From contig OY718808.1 in assembly GCA_963070105.1 (NCBI GenBank), forward strand, positions 4,627,738-4,691,737: a stretch of 64,000 nt of DNA, in the 5' to 3' direction. A program made the translations under genes and the position numbers. The notes beneath the pieces are model-generated. The model saw nothing but the letters and a program-made list of their open reading frames with translations. It had not been told where the DNA came from and made no database searches. Below, in pieces: positions 1 through 15,034 of this stretch (position 1 is the first letter of the stretch; every line of letters starts with the position of its first letter). This DNA comes from Litomosoides sigmodontis. Its lineage: Eukaryota; Nematoda; Chromadorea; Rhabditida; Onchocercidae.

Positions 1-3000
1 TAAAAATAAATTTAATCTCTCTTTGAGAAGGCTAAAAATTTCTTTCATTAAATTCTGACTGCAATGCATTTCACACAGCTGAAGTCTCCACTGTGAAATA
101 ATATGATTCTTAAAATACTTATGAAAGCTTTATGTTACTGTCGTTGCGACCAAGAAAACCATCTAAGTAATATCTTGGGTAAAATAACAGTAATATTTTA
201 TAGGCTAATTAAAATCGTGTGCATCATGTAAACAATGAGCACTAAAAGAATATTAGCCACTCGTAGAAGTAACGGTTTTTGAAAACAGTGAACATTGATA
301 ACTTCACAACTTTAACGAAAGCAAAAAAATCATGCCATAAATTAAGCGCACTTTTGCTAACGATTTAACGGCATCTTCAACGATAAATTTCTCGAATTCT
401 TGCGTAGCTTCAGCTATTTTAGTTGAAAAAATTGATAAACACTGCCCAAATACTGTCACATCCAACTGGAATTCCATTAATAACGAACCATCAAAAAATC
501 ATGAAATACACTGAAACAAATCTAGAAAGTTTCACACCTCATGTTCTCGAATTTTTGGCCAAATTGACGATAATGCAATTCCAAAAGCTCGACTGTCAAC
601 AGCAGCACAATCAGCACACAAAGCACAAAACATACGCCAAATTTCACAGTCTTCAGGGGCCTTTTTCTCAATCCAGTAATGACTAAAAATAAGTCATATG
701 TGTTGCGAAAATCTCCAAAGGTATCAAAAATAGCTACCATAAAATATTATCAGACAATTACCTCTTAATTCCTCCGATCCATTCCAAATATCTGATGAGG
801 ACTTTAAGGGTAAAGTCCCAAAGTTTGTCGCTTAAAGTTGGTAGGTAAACTTCATCGGACCAAATCCTTTCCAAAGCGTCGACAACAAGTTTCGAAAAAT
901 GATAAAAGATTTTTTCTTCCCATTCCTTGTTTTCCTCGTTAACAATCAGTTTAACAATGGAAGGATCAAACTGATCCTCTAACTGTGACAGAAAATGCTG
1001 TGTTTCCAGCTTGAAATACACTACCAAATTGAATCTATTACGTATCAACCGAAGAACAGAACGTGACTTCGCAGCATCAGGCCAGTTACTGATGAAATTA
1101 CACGTTGTCATATAGCATCGATGAAAAAGACGGTTATCGCTTGGAACAACAACCGAACCAAAGTGCTGAAAAGAACGTGTATGTTGTACAAACCGTACAA
1201 GTGTTGACATGACAAATAATTCATATTTTCGTCAAAATCCAGACCTGGATAAGCCAGAAAGAATTGATGCGTTGACGTCGCATCCATTAAAATTACCTGG
1301 TCAAGAGATGAGACAACAAAAGTGAGGAGGCAATTATCCAGAAATGGTGAAATATTTGTGGGCGGCACACCACTATTCGCCATTTTTCGCAACCAATCTT
1401 CTCGAAGCTACAATTTAAAAATATCGCTTTCAAAGCTATGACAAAATCCAGGAAGCAATATTAGTTTTTAGCTGACTTGAAATTAATGTACTTCAATAGA
1501 AGACTCGACTCACATTTAAATTTATTTTGTACAGAAGTATTAGTAAATGTTACCGAACAAATTACCTTATAAAATTCCTCTTAACCTAACGTGAGAAATG
1601 AACAACACTTACCTTCCGAATGGTTGCATATAGCTCATCTAAAAAATCTCCCAAGTTGCCTTTTGGTTCCCCAATGCATTCGGCAATAATTTCTGTCATT
1701 ACACATGAAACAGCTGAATCAGTACTCTTATTCAGTGTAATTATGCTGAGGATTTTTTCGATGAAGCAACAATCACCTTTGAGATCTTGTATAAGCCAAT
1801 GCTCCGTTAGCTTACGAACACGAGCCAAACACTTAGTATAAGCAGTTGCTATCTAAAACCACATTAGTAAAACAAGATTAAAATATATGGAAAACATAAT
1901 AATGTTGTAATAAACCAAACCGACCTTATCATCAGTAACATTAACTTTGCTAAACCACAGAACCACATCAACAACTGCATCAACAAAACTTTGCAACCTA
2001 CAAGCATTATTTACTTTATCTTAAAATTGCATGATATTAAAATAAAACCATACGATCGCTCATAATTTATCATCTATAAGTAATTTATCGAAAAAACACT
2101 AATCGAGGACACTAAAATAGGTGCCAAAATGGATAGTGTATAAAATTAACACTGCATTCATACAATTTGGATCTTAAAAATTGATAAAAAACAAGACTCA
2201 AATCTATGCAGGAGAAAAATAATAGCAGTAAATTATGCTTCGTTATTTACATTATGACAAAAATAATCAGCACGAAAACTAAAACACAACTCACCAACAC
2301 TGTTCCATCTTTTTTGGACAGCTGACAATCTTATCAGCTAACCGCTCAATTGCTTTTATCAGGAAAATTTGCCCACGAATTTCACATTGTGCTTTTCGGC
2401 ATTCAGTAAGTTGGGCTGTTTTTTGCTCAATGAATTCAGTAGATTGTTTGATGCTCTGTGTACTACTGCAGAAATCGTCCCATATTGTCTGTAAATGAAA
2501 ATGAAAGACCCAATTTTCATTTAGGAACACAAGCGACCACATAGTCCTATTATTAAACCTATTTCTTCAGGAAGGACGTGAAGAAAGTAGTGAGAGTAGA
2601 AATGAAAGTTGCTCCTCTGTCCTTAATATCTTCTCTCACCTCAATATCATTGGTCAGTTTATCAACTGTTTCCTTTAATCCTACAAGATTCGACGATAAA
2701 TTCACAAAATCGGCATAATCATCATTGATGAGTTCGATCATTGAATTTTGCACGATTTTTAGATAAACCCGCAAGTCGTTATGAATTTGCTGTAGACTAG
2801 CTCGTCGTCGAACTAAATTTAGGAATCGTTCCACATTGAAGTCCGTCCGACTGAAATGATCCTAAAATGCATCGTTTTATAAAGCAATTCATTCAAATGC
2901 TTCCTATTAGCTAACTTTAAAAAAAACCACATCAGTATTCCTGGTTTTTGAAACGATCCTAAAATAACTGAAAACGTAACTAATGAAAAAATGTTTGCGT

Positions 3001-3258
3001 GAAATGCTCCTACAGACTTCAACAAGACTTATTCCTACGTAAGTCCTGCGTTTCCCTAATAAGGCGATGTTCAACTTCATCTACGCTACTCTCAATACCC
3101 TTCTTCGATGCGTGCAAAAGACGATGAAATGAAACTACCAATAATACCTTATTAAAACAAAGATGGGACTCCGCAAGCAAATTTGACTGCGAGTCGAAAA
3201 TTGCGTGATTTGTCTTTGCACTTCCACCGCTCGATGTTACCGTCGTCATTGTTTCCAT
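1..3258 (-). CDS. COG2: Conserved oligomeric Golgi complex subunit 2, 3' end cut by window edge
   Basis: COG2 belongs to the COG tethering complex, which handles retrograde vesicle traffic at the Golgi. Exons read on the minus strand: 3258-3148, 2861-2640, 2488-2295, 1997-1925, 1852-1613, 1407-1297, 1165-762, 682-?, 465-352, with another likely exon at 90-1. Phases agree from the ATG at 3258 through the exon starting at 682. The diagnostic COG2 N-terminal block is in the second exon (NVERFLNLVRRRASLQQIH, then DYADFVNLSSNLVGL). The exon at 1165-762 carries the conserved RIWSDEVYLPTLSDKLW region. The last two exons are less certain, and the C-terminus lies beyond position 1. The gene is divergently transcribed from the helicase gene on its right. 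Confidence 0.9.
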
Positions 3259-4338
3259 CGCTGCAACACAGAAGTGAAATGGATGTTAGATATCCTCGCT
3301 AAACTTAAACTTCCAGAAGAAAACGAATCGGTGAAAGTGTGACGGAAGAAACGAAGTTGCAACAGACTAATAATGCCATAATCGGACATGTCGCAAATGA
3401 ACGCTAAAAGGAATAATTGGCGCATAACAACACTTACGCATAAATGAAACGGTGACATTTACCAAACAATGAAGTACACGTCATTCTCACAAAAATCAAT
3501 ATCTTCTGATACTAACGCTGCATTTCGACAACAGTTTAAATTCCCACATTACCTTGTTACAAGTGTTTGGCTTGCTGCCGAGATATTCCTTCCTTCAGTG
3601 TTAAGGTATTCATTGATGGTGTGAGTTACTGGTTGGTGCGGGAAGGTAAGGGAACGTGAGCGCAGAGAAAAGGAAGCCGAAGCTTCTGAGACAAAAAAAC
3701 AAACTTGACGTAGCCACTAGACGTTGATTGAGTGTTACTATGCTTATTGTGTGCGAAGCCTAAATGACGTTACTATCGTTGTCGTATTGCTCAGTGCTAT
3801 ATCTTCTCATAATGATGTCATCACGAATTAGCTGGTTGATTCAGAAGATGGCAGCGCTTAGCGGTGATTGGATGTGCGCTCTTCTGTTACGTCAGATTAG
3901 GAAAGGTGAGTTGTGTAGGACGTGGATAGCACGTTGCTCGTCCTCTCAATTGATTGCCCCAAATGCGCCTTCAAGTGATCAGCGCAAAGATGCAGACGAC
4001 GTGATATCACCACAGCAATCACAGTCTCCTTCCAGGTTATAACATTCTTATTTTACTTAAAATTTTAAATATCGTCCCATTATCATTGAAAAGTAGATCC
4101 TGAACGAATGCTTTAAAATCCTTTGCGTGAAGGGGTTGTAGGTCTGGTGTGACAGTGCAATCGGTTACGAGTTACTTGTGAGATGAAGAGTGTTGGTTCA
4201 ATTCTTGTTGGTGAAGAGCTCGGTGTGTGGTGTTGGCTGGTTTAGGTTACAGCTTGCTGCAGCCTGTTCCATCCTACACTGGCGGAGCATCGAACGTCCC
4301 AAACTCATTGGACGAGTATTCGGTCCGCCATACCGTAA
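3259..4338. other. Divergent intergenic region between COG2 and the helicase
   Basis: This probably holds the two 5' regions. An ATG-initiated open frame at 3764-4042 on the plus strand has no recognisable similarity and could be leader sequence. A degenerate tRNA-like segment lies at about 4150-4205: a GGTTCAATTCT B-box-like string at 4195, with CAGTGC about 40 nt upstream. No other gene was recognised. Confidence 0.4.
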
Positions 4339-7966
<3,628 letters not shown>

Positions 7967-8396
7967 ACAGTAATATACCTGACAGGATCACGTGGGTCCA
8001 AAATGATTAATAGCTGGCTAACAACCAACGATGTTTATTGAATTTTTCTTTTTTTGTTGATTAGTGCTGTTTGGTAACAGTGATAAAAATATTCTTTACT
8101 CCTTTAGCTTTGTAACCAATGCACAACAACGTAGTTAGTGAAACACAACCTTCAGTTTCAGAAAGTTGTGTCCTGTTAACATCAAAATGCAGTTGGCTAC
8201 TTCACTTTGTCATAAACATTGGAGCTAGAGCGTTTTGAATGACATATCACAGTATACTAATATAAATAGTCACAGTAAGTACTTTTCTCAGCTAACAAAG
8301 GAGTGGGCGAATAATAGGAAATACAACGGCGGAAATTCACGAGTATAATTAGAAGTATTGTCGCCATTTATTTCGCTAGCCAGATTAATGGTGTAG

Positions 8397-8750
8397 TTAA
8401 ATATCAGTAATAAAACCACGCAGGACAAGCGGTAATTCTCCGTTTTCCCCGGTTTCCATTAAAAATTCATTTTCAGTGATCTCGTTTTCATCCTTTTCCA
8501 ATGTAATTCTCTTTCGGTATATGATGTAGTTAGAATTCTCATATTTTCGAAAATGTTTTCCCAAATGTAATCTAAAAAAGTCCTAAAAGAATGGAGAGCT
8601 TTTTGTTTATCAAAACGAACTTGAAAAAAAATGAAGGATCAATGAGAGACTGCCTACAGGGCAAAATTTAAACAGATTTACCATGGGTTTTCTTTAATTT
8701 ATCAGTAACCCTACAATTACAACTTATGTTTTCGAGGTATCTAGAACTGT
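8397..8750 (-). CDS. Small unassigned gene or terminal exon downstream of the methyltransferase
   Basis: The best-supported piece is an exon at 8582-8397. It follows a TTCTTTTAG acceptor, reads 61 codons in frame (it contains KHFRKYENSNY and LPLVLRGFITDI) and ends in TAA. A possible upstream mini-exon near 8700 reads VTDKLKKTH before GTAAAT. A second open frame over the same stretch, from an acceptor near 8620 and ending near 8464, joins that mini-exon in phase, so the true frame is not settled. It lies less than 200 bp downstream of the methyltransferase on the same strand, which could mean a second operon cistron or a read-through 3' exon. No family was recognised. Confidence 0.35.
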
Positions 8751-8784
8751 TATTTAATGAAGCAGAAACTGAACTCACTCTCTT

Positions 8785-10432
8785 TCAGTTGTAAAGCTGG
8801 TGGACTTCATCAGTTAAGGGGACATATATTACACCCATTAAGTTTTTTTGTGTCACATTCCCATTAGCATCCTTGTCGACCTGTACAAACTGTTGAGGAC
8901 CACCTTCGGGACCGACTGGAATCAGCATCCTTCCACCCTTAGCAAGCTGCTCCATTAACTGCAAAGCTTTTCTGTTTTTATTTAAGGAAAGTTCTAAGAT
9001 GTTGACAGTTCTAAAAATTGTGGATTTGAAACAAACAAATGTAACGCTTTGTCCAAAGTACAACCTCACCCTTCTAATACTTTTTGGTAACATATATACC
9101 TGAAAAGCGCATATCAACAGCAACAAAATTTGTTCAACTGACTACTTAAAACATGTACACTTTTCAAGTGTAAGGATGTTTCGAAGAGTAATGTAAGATT
9201 TTAAAAGAAATAAATGCAAGACAAACACGTTAAAAGTAAATCATCATACTGCTGTCTTTGTATTTATATAAAAACAACCTGAATAGGGATTTCAGGTGCA
9301 GCAGCCCCAACATGAATAGCATTATACGGTGCCTCCTTGCTGTAACCTTTCCTACCATCTCCTTTTACAAGAATTATGCGGTTATCGGTTAGTAAATCCT
9401 CGTGATGTTTTCTTATGTTACGCTTTGAATCATCCACCAAGGCTTGAACATGATCTATTCCAACTACTTTTCCTGTTTTACCAACCTAAAAAACTGTTAA
9501 AAAAACGAACAGACAGTACAAAATGATTTCAGTCATTTATTGTAATTATTTCTTTTTTTGGAAATTCTATGACAACGATTTGTTGCAAAAAGCTAACCAT
9601 TATTGACATACAAGCTGTTAAGTACCCAGAACCCGATCCAACGTCCAATGCCCGATTCCCTTCCTTCAGATGATCTTTCAAAAGCTCCAAGGAAGATGCA
9701 TGCTAAAATTTGGACTTCATTCTAACCATTAAAACTTTTTGTGAAATTCAATACCAATTCTAAAAAAACATTCAAAACTAAATCGAAATTACCATATGTG
9801 GTGCACTAATTGTAGCACCGTAACCTATTGAAACAGGATGATCAGCATATGGTGTTCTAGTTGTAAAATCACCTCGATCCACTTTCAACATTGCGTCTCT
9901 TACACGCTCATCCTTGATTAAGTTGTTTTCTGAAAGTTAATGCATTACTAATATGTCGAATGTCGTGTGCTAACAAATGCAAAATTACCAAATCGATTTC
10001 TTATTCTCATCAGTCTTATTTACGGCAACGTTTCTTCATCTCAAAATATTTAAAGAAAAATCAATAATTACTTTGCAAGTTGTTAACCAAGCCAACATTC
10101 GAGTCAGCACTGGACATCCAAGCCATTGCATTTCGTATGTTACGAGTTAGTAAACGTGTTGCATCTTCAAAAATCCTCATTTTTCTAAGCTTTATTTTTT
10201 CCTCTCTTTCTGGCTGTAAATTTCCACTCTCTTTATTCTCTTCGTCAAGATTTGTTGGAGAAATTGACTCGATGCGCTCGTCTCGATGCTTCTCGATAGC
10301 AGTGCTCAATCTCTGCTGTTCCTTACTGCAGCAATCTTCTTTTGAGCTAACACTATCAGCTGTCCATGGAGATAACGTCGGTGGGATACAGTTAGCAGGA
10401 ATTAGTAAAAATAAATAGAACCGAAGGGACAT
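8785..10432 (-). CDS. pcm-1: Protein-L-isoaspartate O-methyltransferase with N-terminal extension
   Basis: Repairs isoaspartyl residues in ageing proteins using S-adenosylmethionine. Exons: 10432-10072, 9929-9793, 9702-9598, 9485-9279, 8958-8785, totalling 984 nt (327 aa). Family blocks: the N-terminal MAW..NNLQK..LIKDERV region, [13 protein letters not shown], the SAM-binding motif [35 protein letters not shown] and the C-terminal [10 protein letters not shown]. The catalytic domain has the usual length of about 225 aa. It is preceded by about 100 extra residues starting [18 protein letters not shown], which resembles a signal peptide or signal anchor. An acceptor-like CAG lies just upstream at about 10466, so an additional 5' exon cannot be excluded. 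The downstream ATG of MAWMSS is an alternative start that would give an ordinary cytosolic enzyme. Confidence 0.92.
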
Positions 10433-11747
10433 CGATGCCGCAGCCGGAAAATAACCGACATCCACCTGTCAATAACAAAATGTAAATAACTAAACTAAGA
10501 AATGAAGCAACCACTCTAACTTCTATTTCAGTTTACAACAAACACATCTCTTTCACTTTTCTATTTTACATCTCATTAGGCTACACTTCGTTGTTGCTGC
10601 TCTCTCTCTCATAACAGGCCGTGGAAATTGCTGGATTCGCTCAGTGAAACGATAGATCTATTGTGAAGGCAGTAAGTGATTCGCGTTTAGGACGAAAAGT
10701 ACTTTCAGTGAGAAAGTGACTCCCACCTGCTCCGACCATTCAGTCTAATCGTTTGGGCGTAAAAATGAACATTTCAACATTTCAAAGGATTGAAATCTGA
10801 GAAGAGCAACACTTATAGGAGTCCTGAAATGGGTGGCAGTGTGTGTGTGTGTGTGTGTGTGTGTTGTGTGTGTATGCGAGAAAGATTAATCAGTTGCATT
10901 GGTGCAATCAATTAACGGACATAGTTTGCTTGGGATAGTTGATGATTGATCAAATCACTGTATGCTTTTCATTAGGATCAGAAACTGAACTGGCACATCG
11001 GAAAAGATCCACTTCGTTCCGTTGTTTCTGAAATGGAAAATGAGAAAGACGGAGCATTTGAAACGAACAATAAGAAGGATAAGTGCAGATCACAGTTATC
11101 AGTCATTCCAAGGAATGGATTAAGTTGGAATCCTTCTTTTCATTGACACACTTAATAATTCAGATTAAAACAGGTGAGTCTCAGTCACCGCAGGTTGCAA
11201 TTTATTCTGAAGTTTATAACAAGCTTCACTAATAATAAAAAGTATGCAGCAGCTGATCTACTGCAATCCACACAATTTTTGACATTTCAACGATTAACAC
11301 ATCTCTCATGCTGTTGTTGAACTTCTAAGTTGCAATGAATACTTTTGCGCATGCGTTCTTTCACTGACTTTAAGCTATAGTATTTTTCAAATAAAACTGA
11401 TTTGTCATTTGTACCTCAGTATTCCGCTGAAAAGAGGAAGATCTATTGACTTTGTGTATTTCAAAAACTATTTTAAACGCTCAATAGGATTAAAGTTAAC
11501 AAACAACTTTTCAAATACGACATGACGAGCAAATTTTCGAGAAAATTATATATTCTTTTTTCACTCATCGTTTTCATTTGAAATTTCTGAAGCATTTTCT
11601 GCGACACATACAATCTCGTTGTTTCGCTGAATGAAAATTTTTGAAAATCTGTTCAACCTTTAGTCAATATTGGCTACAGGTGTCATAAAAAAAGTTAATT
11701 CCGTTTTGTAGATAATGTCATTTTCATACTCCTATGACCAAGTTACG
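10433..11747. other. Intergenic, with one candidate plus-strand exon and a GT repeat
   Basis: A GT microsatellite lies at 10839-10874. A possible terminal exon at 10976-11146 on the plus strand follows CATTAG, stays open for 57 codons and ends in TGA. It contains LNWHIGKDPLRSVVSEMEN. No upstream partner exon or family was found. Nothing else was recognised. Confidence 0.3.
10839..10874. repeat. (GT)n microsatellite
   Basis: An almost pure GT tract with one TT interruption, upstream of the methyltransferase gene. Confidence 0.95.
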
Positions 11748-13074
11748 CTAATTAATACAGCCTTCAAAAGAACTTTGAAATCTCCTCGCTTCTCCTAATA
11801 ATTGGAAACATACTCGGTTATACTTCGCAAAGGTATCATTCACAACGGAAAGAATAGGAACTACAACGTTGTAATAGCATAACTCAGCAATGCCGGTCTG
11901 TGGTAACGCTAGAAGCATCAAAAATAACATCTAAAATGAAGTGATCTTGTATGCGAAGTTAACACAATTAAAATTTTTGAAGTTCCAAGAAATTAATTGT
12001 GTTTTTAAGATTTCAAACAAGCACATTTTTTGAAAGATAAACGTGAATTTCATAATCAGATTCCTCAACCTTCAGTAGCAGAAGTGGCGAGAACAATTTC
12101 GTTAGCCATTCGGTGTAGTAATCTTGCAGTGTCAAAAATCCGAATACAATCCAATAGATAAGCCAGTGTTCACGCTGTTTGCAAGCTTTATTTTTGTGAA
12201 CAGTTAGAGACTGTAAAATTTGCTTAAATTCAGGAGGAAAAGAGAAAAAATTAGCATATAAGTATGACATGCGGGAAGAATCATAAGATTCAGATACATA
12301 TCCTACAACAAATTTTAAAAGGAAAGTTTAGAGATAAATGAACAAACCCTGGTACTTTCATATGCAGGATAGAGGCAGCTAACTACGGCACACAATAATG
12401 GATCAAAATTTTGCAATAGTACAAGTGCGAATAATAAAAACATTACTGCATAGAAAATCTGCAAATTAAAATTTTTACTGAAAAAATGAAAGACGGTCAA
12501 ATTATATGAAATTTATTTTTTATCCCATTTAAATACGATTCCAGATGGAATCGAAAATCAAACATAATGTAATAAACTAGTTATCACCTTATAATATCAT
12601 AATCTCATTAATGGAAGTTTGTTTACTCTTCAGTTGAAATTACTTCTTGTTGGCATACTTTGGAGTATGTCTTGTTCATTGTTACTCATCCAGCAGGACT
12701 GCATTTGCTGTCCGTTTTAAATCAAGCAATATTTAAAAAAAAGAACAAACCTGCTCTCGTTTGACCATCGTTTTGCGCTCTATGAAGCAGAATGTCTCAT
12801 TTATATAGTTGTAGTCTTTGTTGTAAAGAATTTTATTTAGCACAAATTGATGCCACGTCTCCAGTGTTTTCCCCTTTTTAAGGAAATCGTTTTGAACCGT
12901 AGCGATGATATTGACGAGAGAATTTTGTAGACTTTCCGATTCTCTTTCTTCAGATTCCTCCGCAACAACACTCGTCTGCTCCGATGCAACATCATATCTC
13001 CTTCTGTTTGCTTTGCTCGTACTGTTATCAGATGAATTTGATGATTCCGTCTCGTTCTCTTCCTTATCTTCCAT
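11748..13074 (-). CDS. REEP5/6 (Yop1/DP1/TB2-HVA22) family ER-shaping membrane protein
   Basis: Reticulon-like hairpin proteins of this family curve and tubulate ER membrane. Exons: 13074-12751, 12458-12348, 12210-12070, 11930-11748, totalling 759 nt (252 aa). All introns are phase 0. Residues 1-75 are acidic and Ser-rich. After that the order matches REEP5: a LYNKDY..INETFCFIERKT helix, a hydrophobic pair around FLLFALVL, the conserved LYPAYEST, then HWLIYWIVFGFLTLQD and a second hydrophobic hairpin (SPLLLLK..MLFLMLLALP). The long acidic N-terminus is not part of REEP5. The gene is divergent from the RACGAP1 pair. Confidence 0.88.
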
Positions 13075-13857
13075 TCATTCAAACAGTATCGATTTATTCG
13101 TATTGCTAATTATATGTGGAAGTATTGATTTGTTTGTAGCATTCGTTATATCTGAAAGCATCAATTCATTCGTAATATCAATTAAATATCGAAGCGGAAA
13201 ACCAATAAAATATATGTGGCAATTATTCACTCAAATTCATTAACAGGTAACATCAGTGTGCATATATATATTGAAATATTCTACATATATTAATTTTAAT
13301 GTTAAAAACAGATGACTGAGTAACGTTTTGTTAATTAGCGAATAAAACTGTATGATCAGTAATTGTTGCATGATTTTCGAAGGAGTTACATCAGGTGCAG
13401 AATCGTACAAACGGCTGAGACGAAGACCAAAAAAGAGGATGGAATGTGAAGTGCTTCGTGCAGCTGAAAATCATATATTTGTATTACGATGATATGCAAA
13501 TTTCTGTCAAATAAAGTTTTTAACATTTAAAAGCGTTTCTCCGAAAGATTTCAAAATCTAAAAAGTTTTGAAATTTATGAAAGAAAACACTTTGCCAGAC
13601 AAGCGCTGAATGTTGAAAACAATACCATTTTCATTATTAACTCTTCAGTTATCCAAATAAACACAGTCGGTACGTAACGAAATCGTGGAAATGAAATCGA
13701 CTGAACAATAATTTCAATCATTTGATTGAAATCACTTCCCGAGAAGTCTCCATATATAGCGATACGTGAAATTAGCTGGTTCAATCTCAGCTGCATTGAT
13801 TCACCGATATTGTAAATTCGTTTTTCTCCATATTTCCTCATCAGATAACGTGTGTAC

Positions 13858-13859
<2 letters not shown>

Positions 13860-13894
<35 letters not shown>
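13860..13894. repeat. (GT)n microsatellite
   Basis: An uninterrupted GT tract in the REEP-RACGAP1 intergenic region. On the minus strand it gives a spurious His-Thr repeat. Confidence 0.95.
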
Positions 13895-13897
<3 letters not shown>

Positions 13898-14275
13898 CAA
13901 TTAACCGAAATGGACTTCTGAATTCATGAATGAGGAAAATTTCCACTTCTGATTCATAGAATTTACGCTCAAACTACACCGATAATCGGAAGTTCATCGT
14001 TTTCACTTCACAACCACAGACATAGCAATGTGTATTTTGTGGGAGCATTGTAATTCATCGAAAAGAAATTCCTTCATGAATGATTGCTTTAAATGGTGGG
14101 TGTGGAATTGAAATTTGGGAAATTAAAAGCTAAAAAGACCACCCACACATCGCCATACCCCGTCCAATATTCACTTTAGATCATCGAATGACTACAGGCT
14201 ACTCACTGGTTGCGTACGCCGGATTCACGGACTTCACCTCAGCGTTATACTGCTACAAAAGCAGATGAAAGAGAA

Positions 14276-14481
14276 ATGGCGGCAACAGTGACATTTGAAA
14301 ATCATGATGTAGTTCGTCTTGAATTCTTCTGGCGTCTTTTTTCAACATTAGATTCTTCGATGCTTAAGTGTACTCTATCAAGTCTTCCTACCTTCATCAG
14401 GAATCCTCAGCCATGACTATTTACCCCGCGTCCACGTATATCCTGTAGCTTACGTGAAGCCTGTTCAAGAACGTCACAAAA
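14276..14481 (+). CDS. Candidate exon pair of an unassigned gene
   Basis: Two stretches join in frame. 14276-14308 (ATG, reading MAATVTFENHD) ends at GTAGTT. 14352-14481 begins after TTTTTTCAACATTAG, reads 43 codons (it includes HDYLPRVHVYPVAYVKPVQ) and ends at a strong AAAA|GTGAGT donor in phase 1. The intron would be only 43 nt. The upstream frame is also open back to 14198 after an ACAG acceptor. No following exon could be fixed, and no family was recognised. It may be the 5' part of a gene or a relic. Confidence 0.25.
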
Positions 14482-15034
14482 GTGAGTGTGGATATTGTGC
14501 TGTCGTGGGGAAGTTTATTTCTCTCCCTGAATTGATTGTATTTGTGTAGCATTACCTAATGTTAGTGTTGACATTATTGTCTTTTTTCCTGGATTGAACG
14601 TGAGGGTGAAGCTCTAATTCGTTGCGTTCCTCTTTACATTTTGAAAATTGTTTTCATTCCATTTCATGTATTTAGAAATCTTTGAAAATAACTGTTTCGC
14701 TTATTAGTGATAATTAAATTCCAAGAGGGACTAAGCTAGAAACCCGAAAATGGATAAAAACGACTAAGTCGGAACGAGGCTAACGTATTAGCAGCTACTG
14801 GTTAATCATGATATATCTATAAAGCCGGAAATTAAATCTCTTGCACAGTTAATGCACAAGATGCATTAACAGTTTAATGTTGTTTAAAAATGATAATTAC
14901 TAGATTGTACGATAATTACTACATTGTCACATCCATAGGGGAGTTCTCGCTCATCATCGTTCATAATGTTGTCACAAAATAGAACGTAAAAATGCAAAAG
15001 TACAGATAATTTTAGTAAAGAATACATCCGAATT

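Larger units (their letters stand above)
13075..15034. other. Divergent intergenic region with a GT repeat and a candidate exon pair
   Basis: A (GT)n microsatellite lies at 13860-13894. An open frame across it on the minus strand is a repeat artefact. The candidate plus-strand exons at 14276-14481 are described separately. The rest looks non-coding, and the RACGAP1 promoter should lie near its right end. Confidence 0.35.

Noticed and set aside
13575..13946. 123-codon minus-strand open frame
   Set aside because: It runs through the GT microsatellite, and the remainder is ordinary AT-rich sequence without splice signals.
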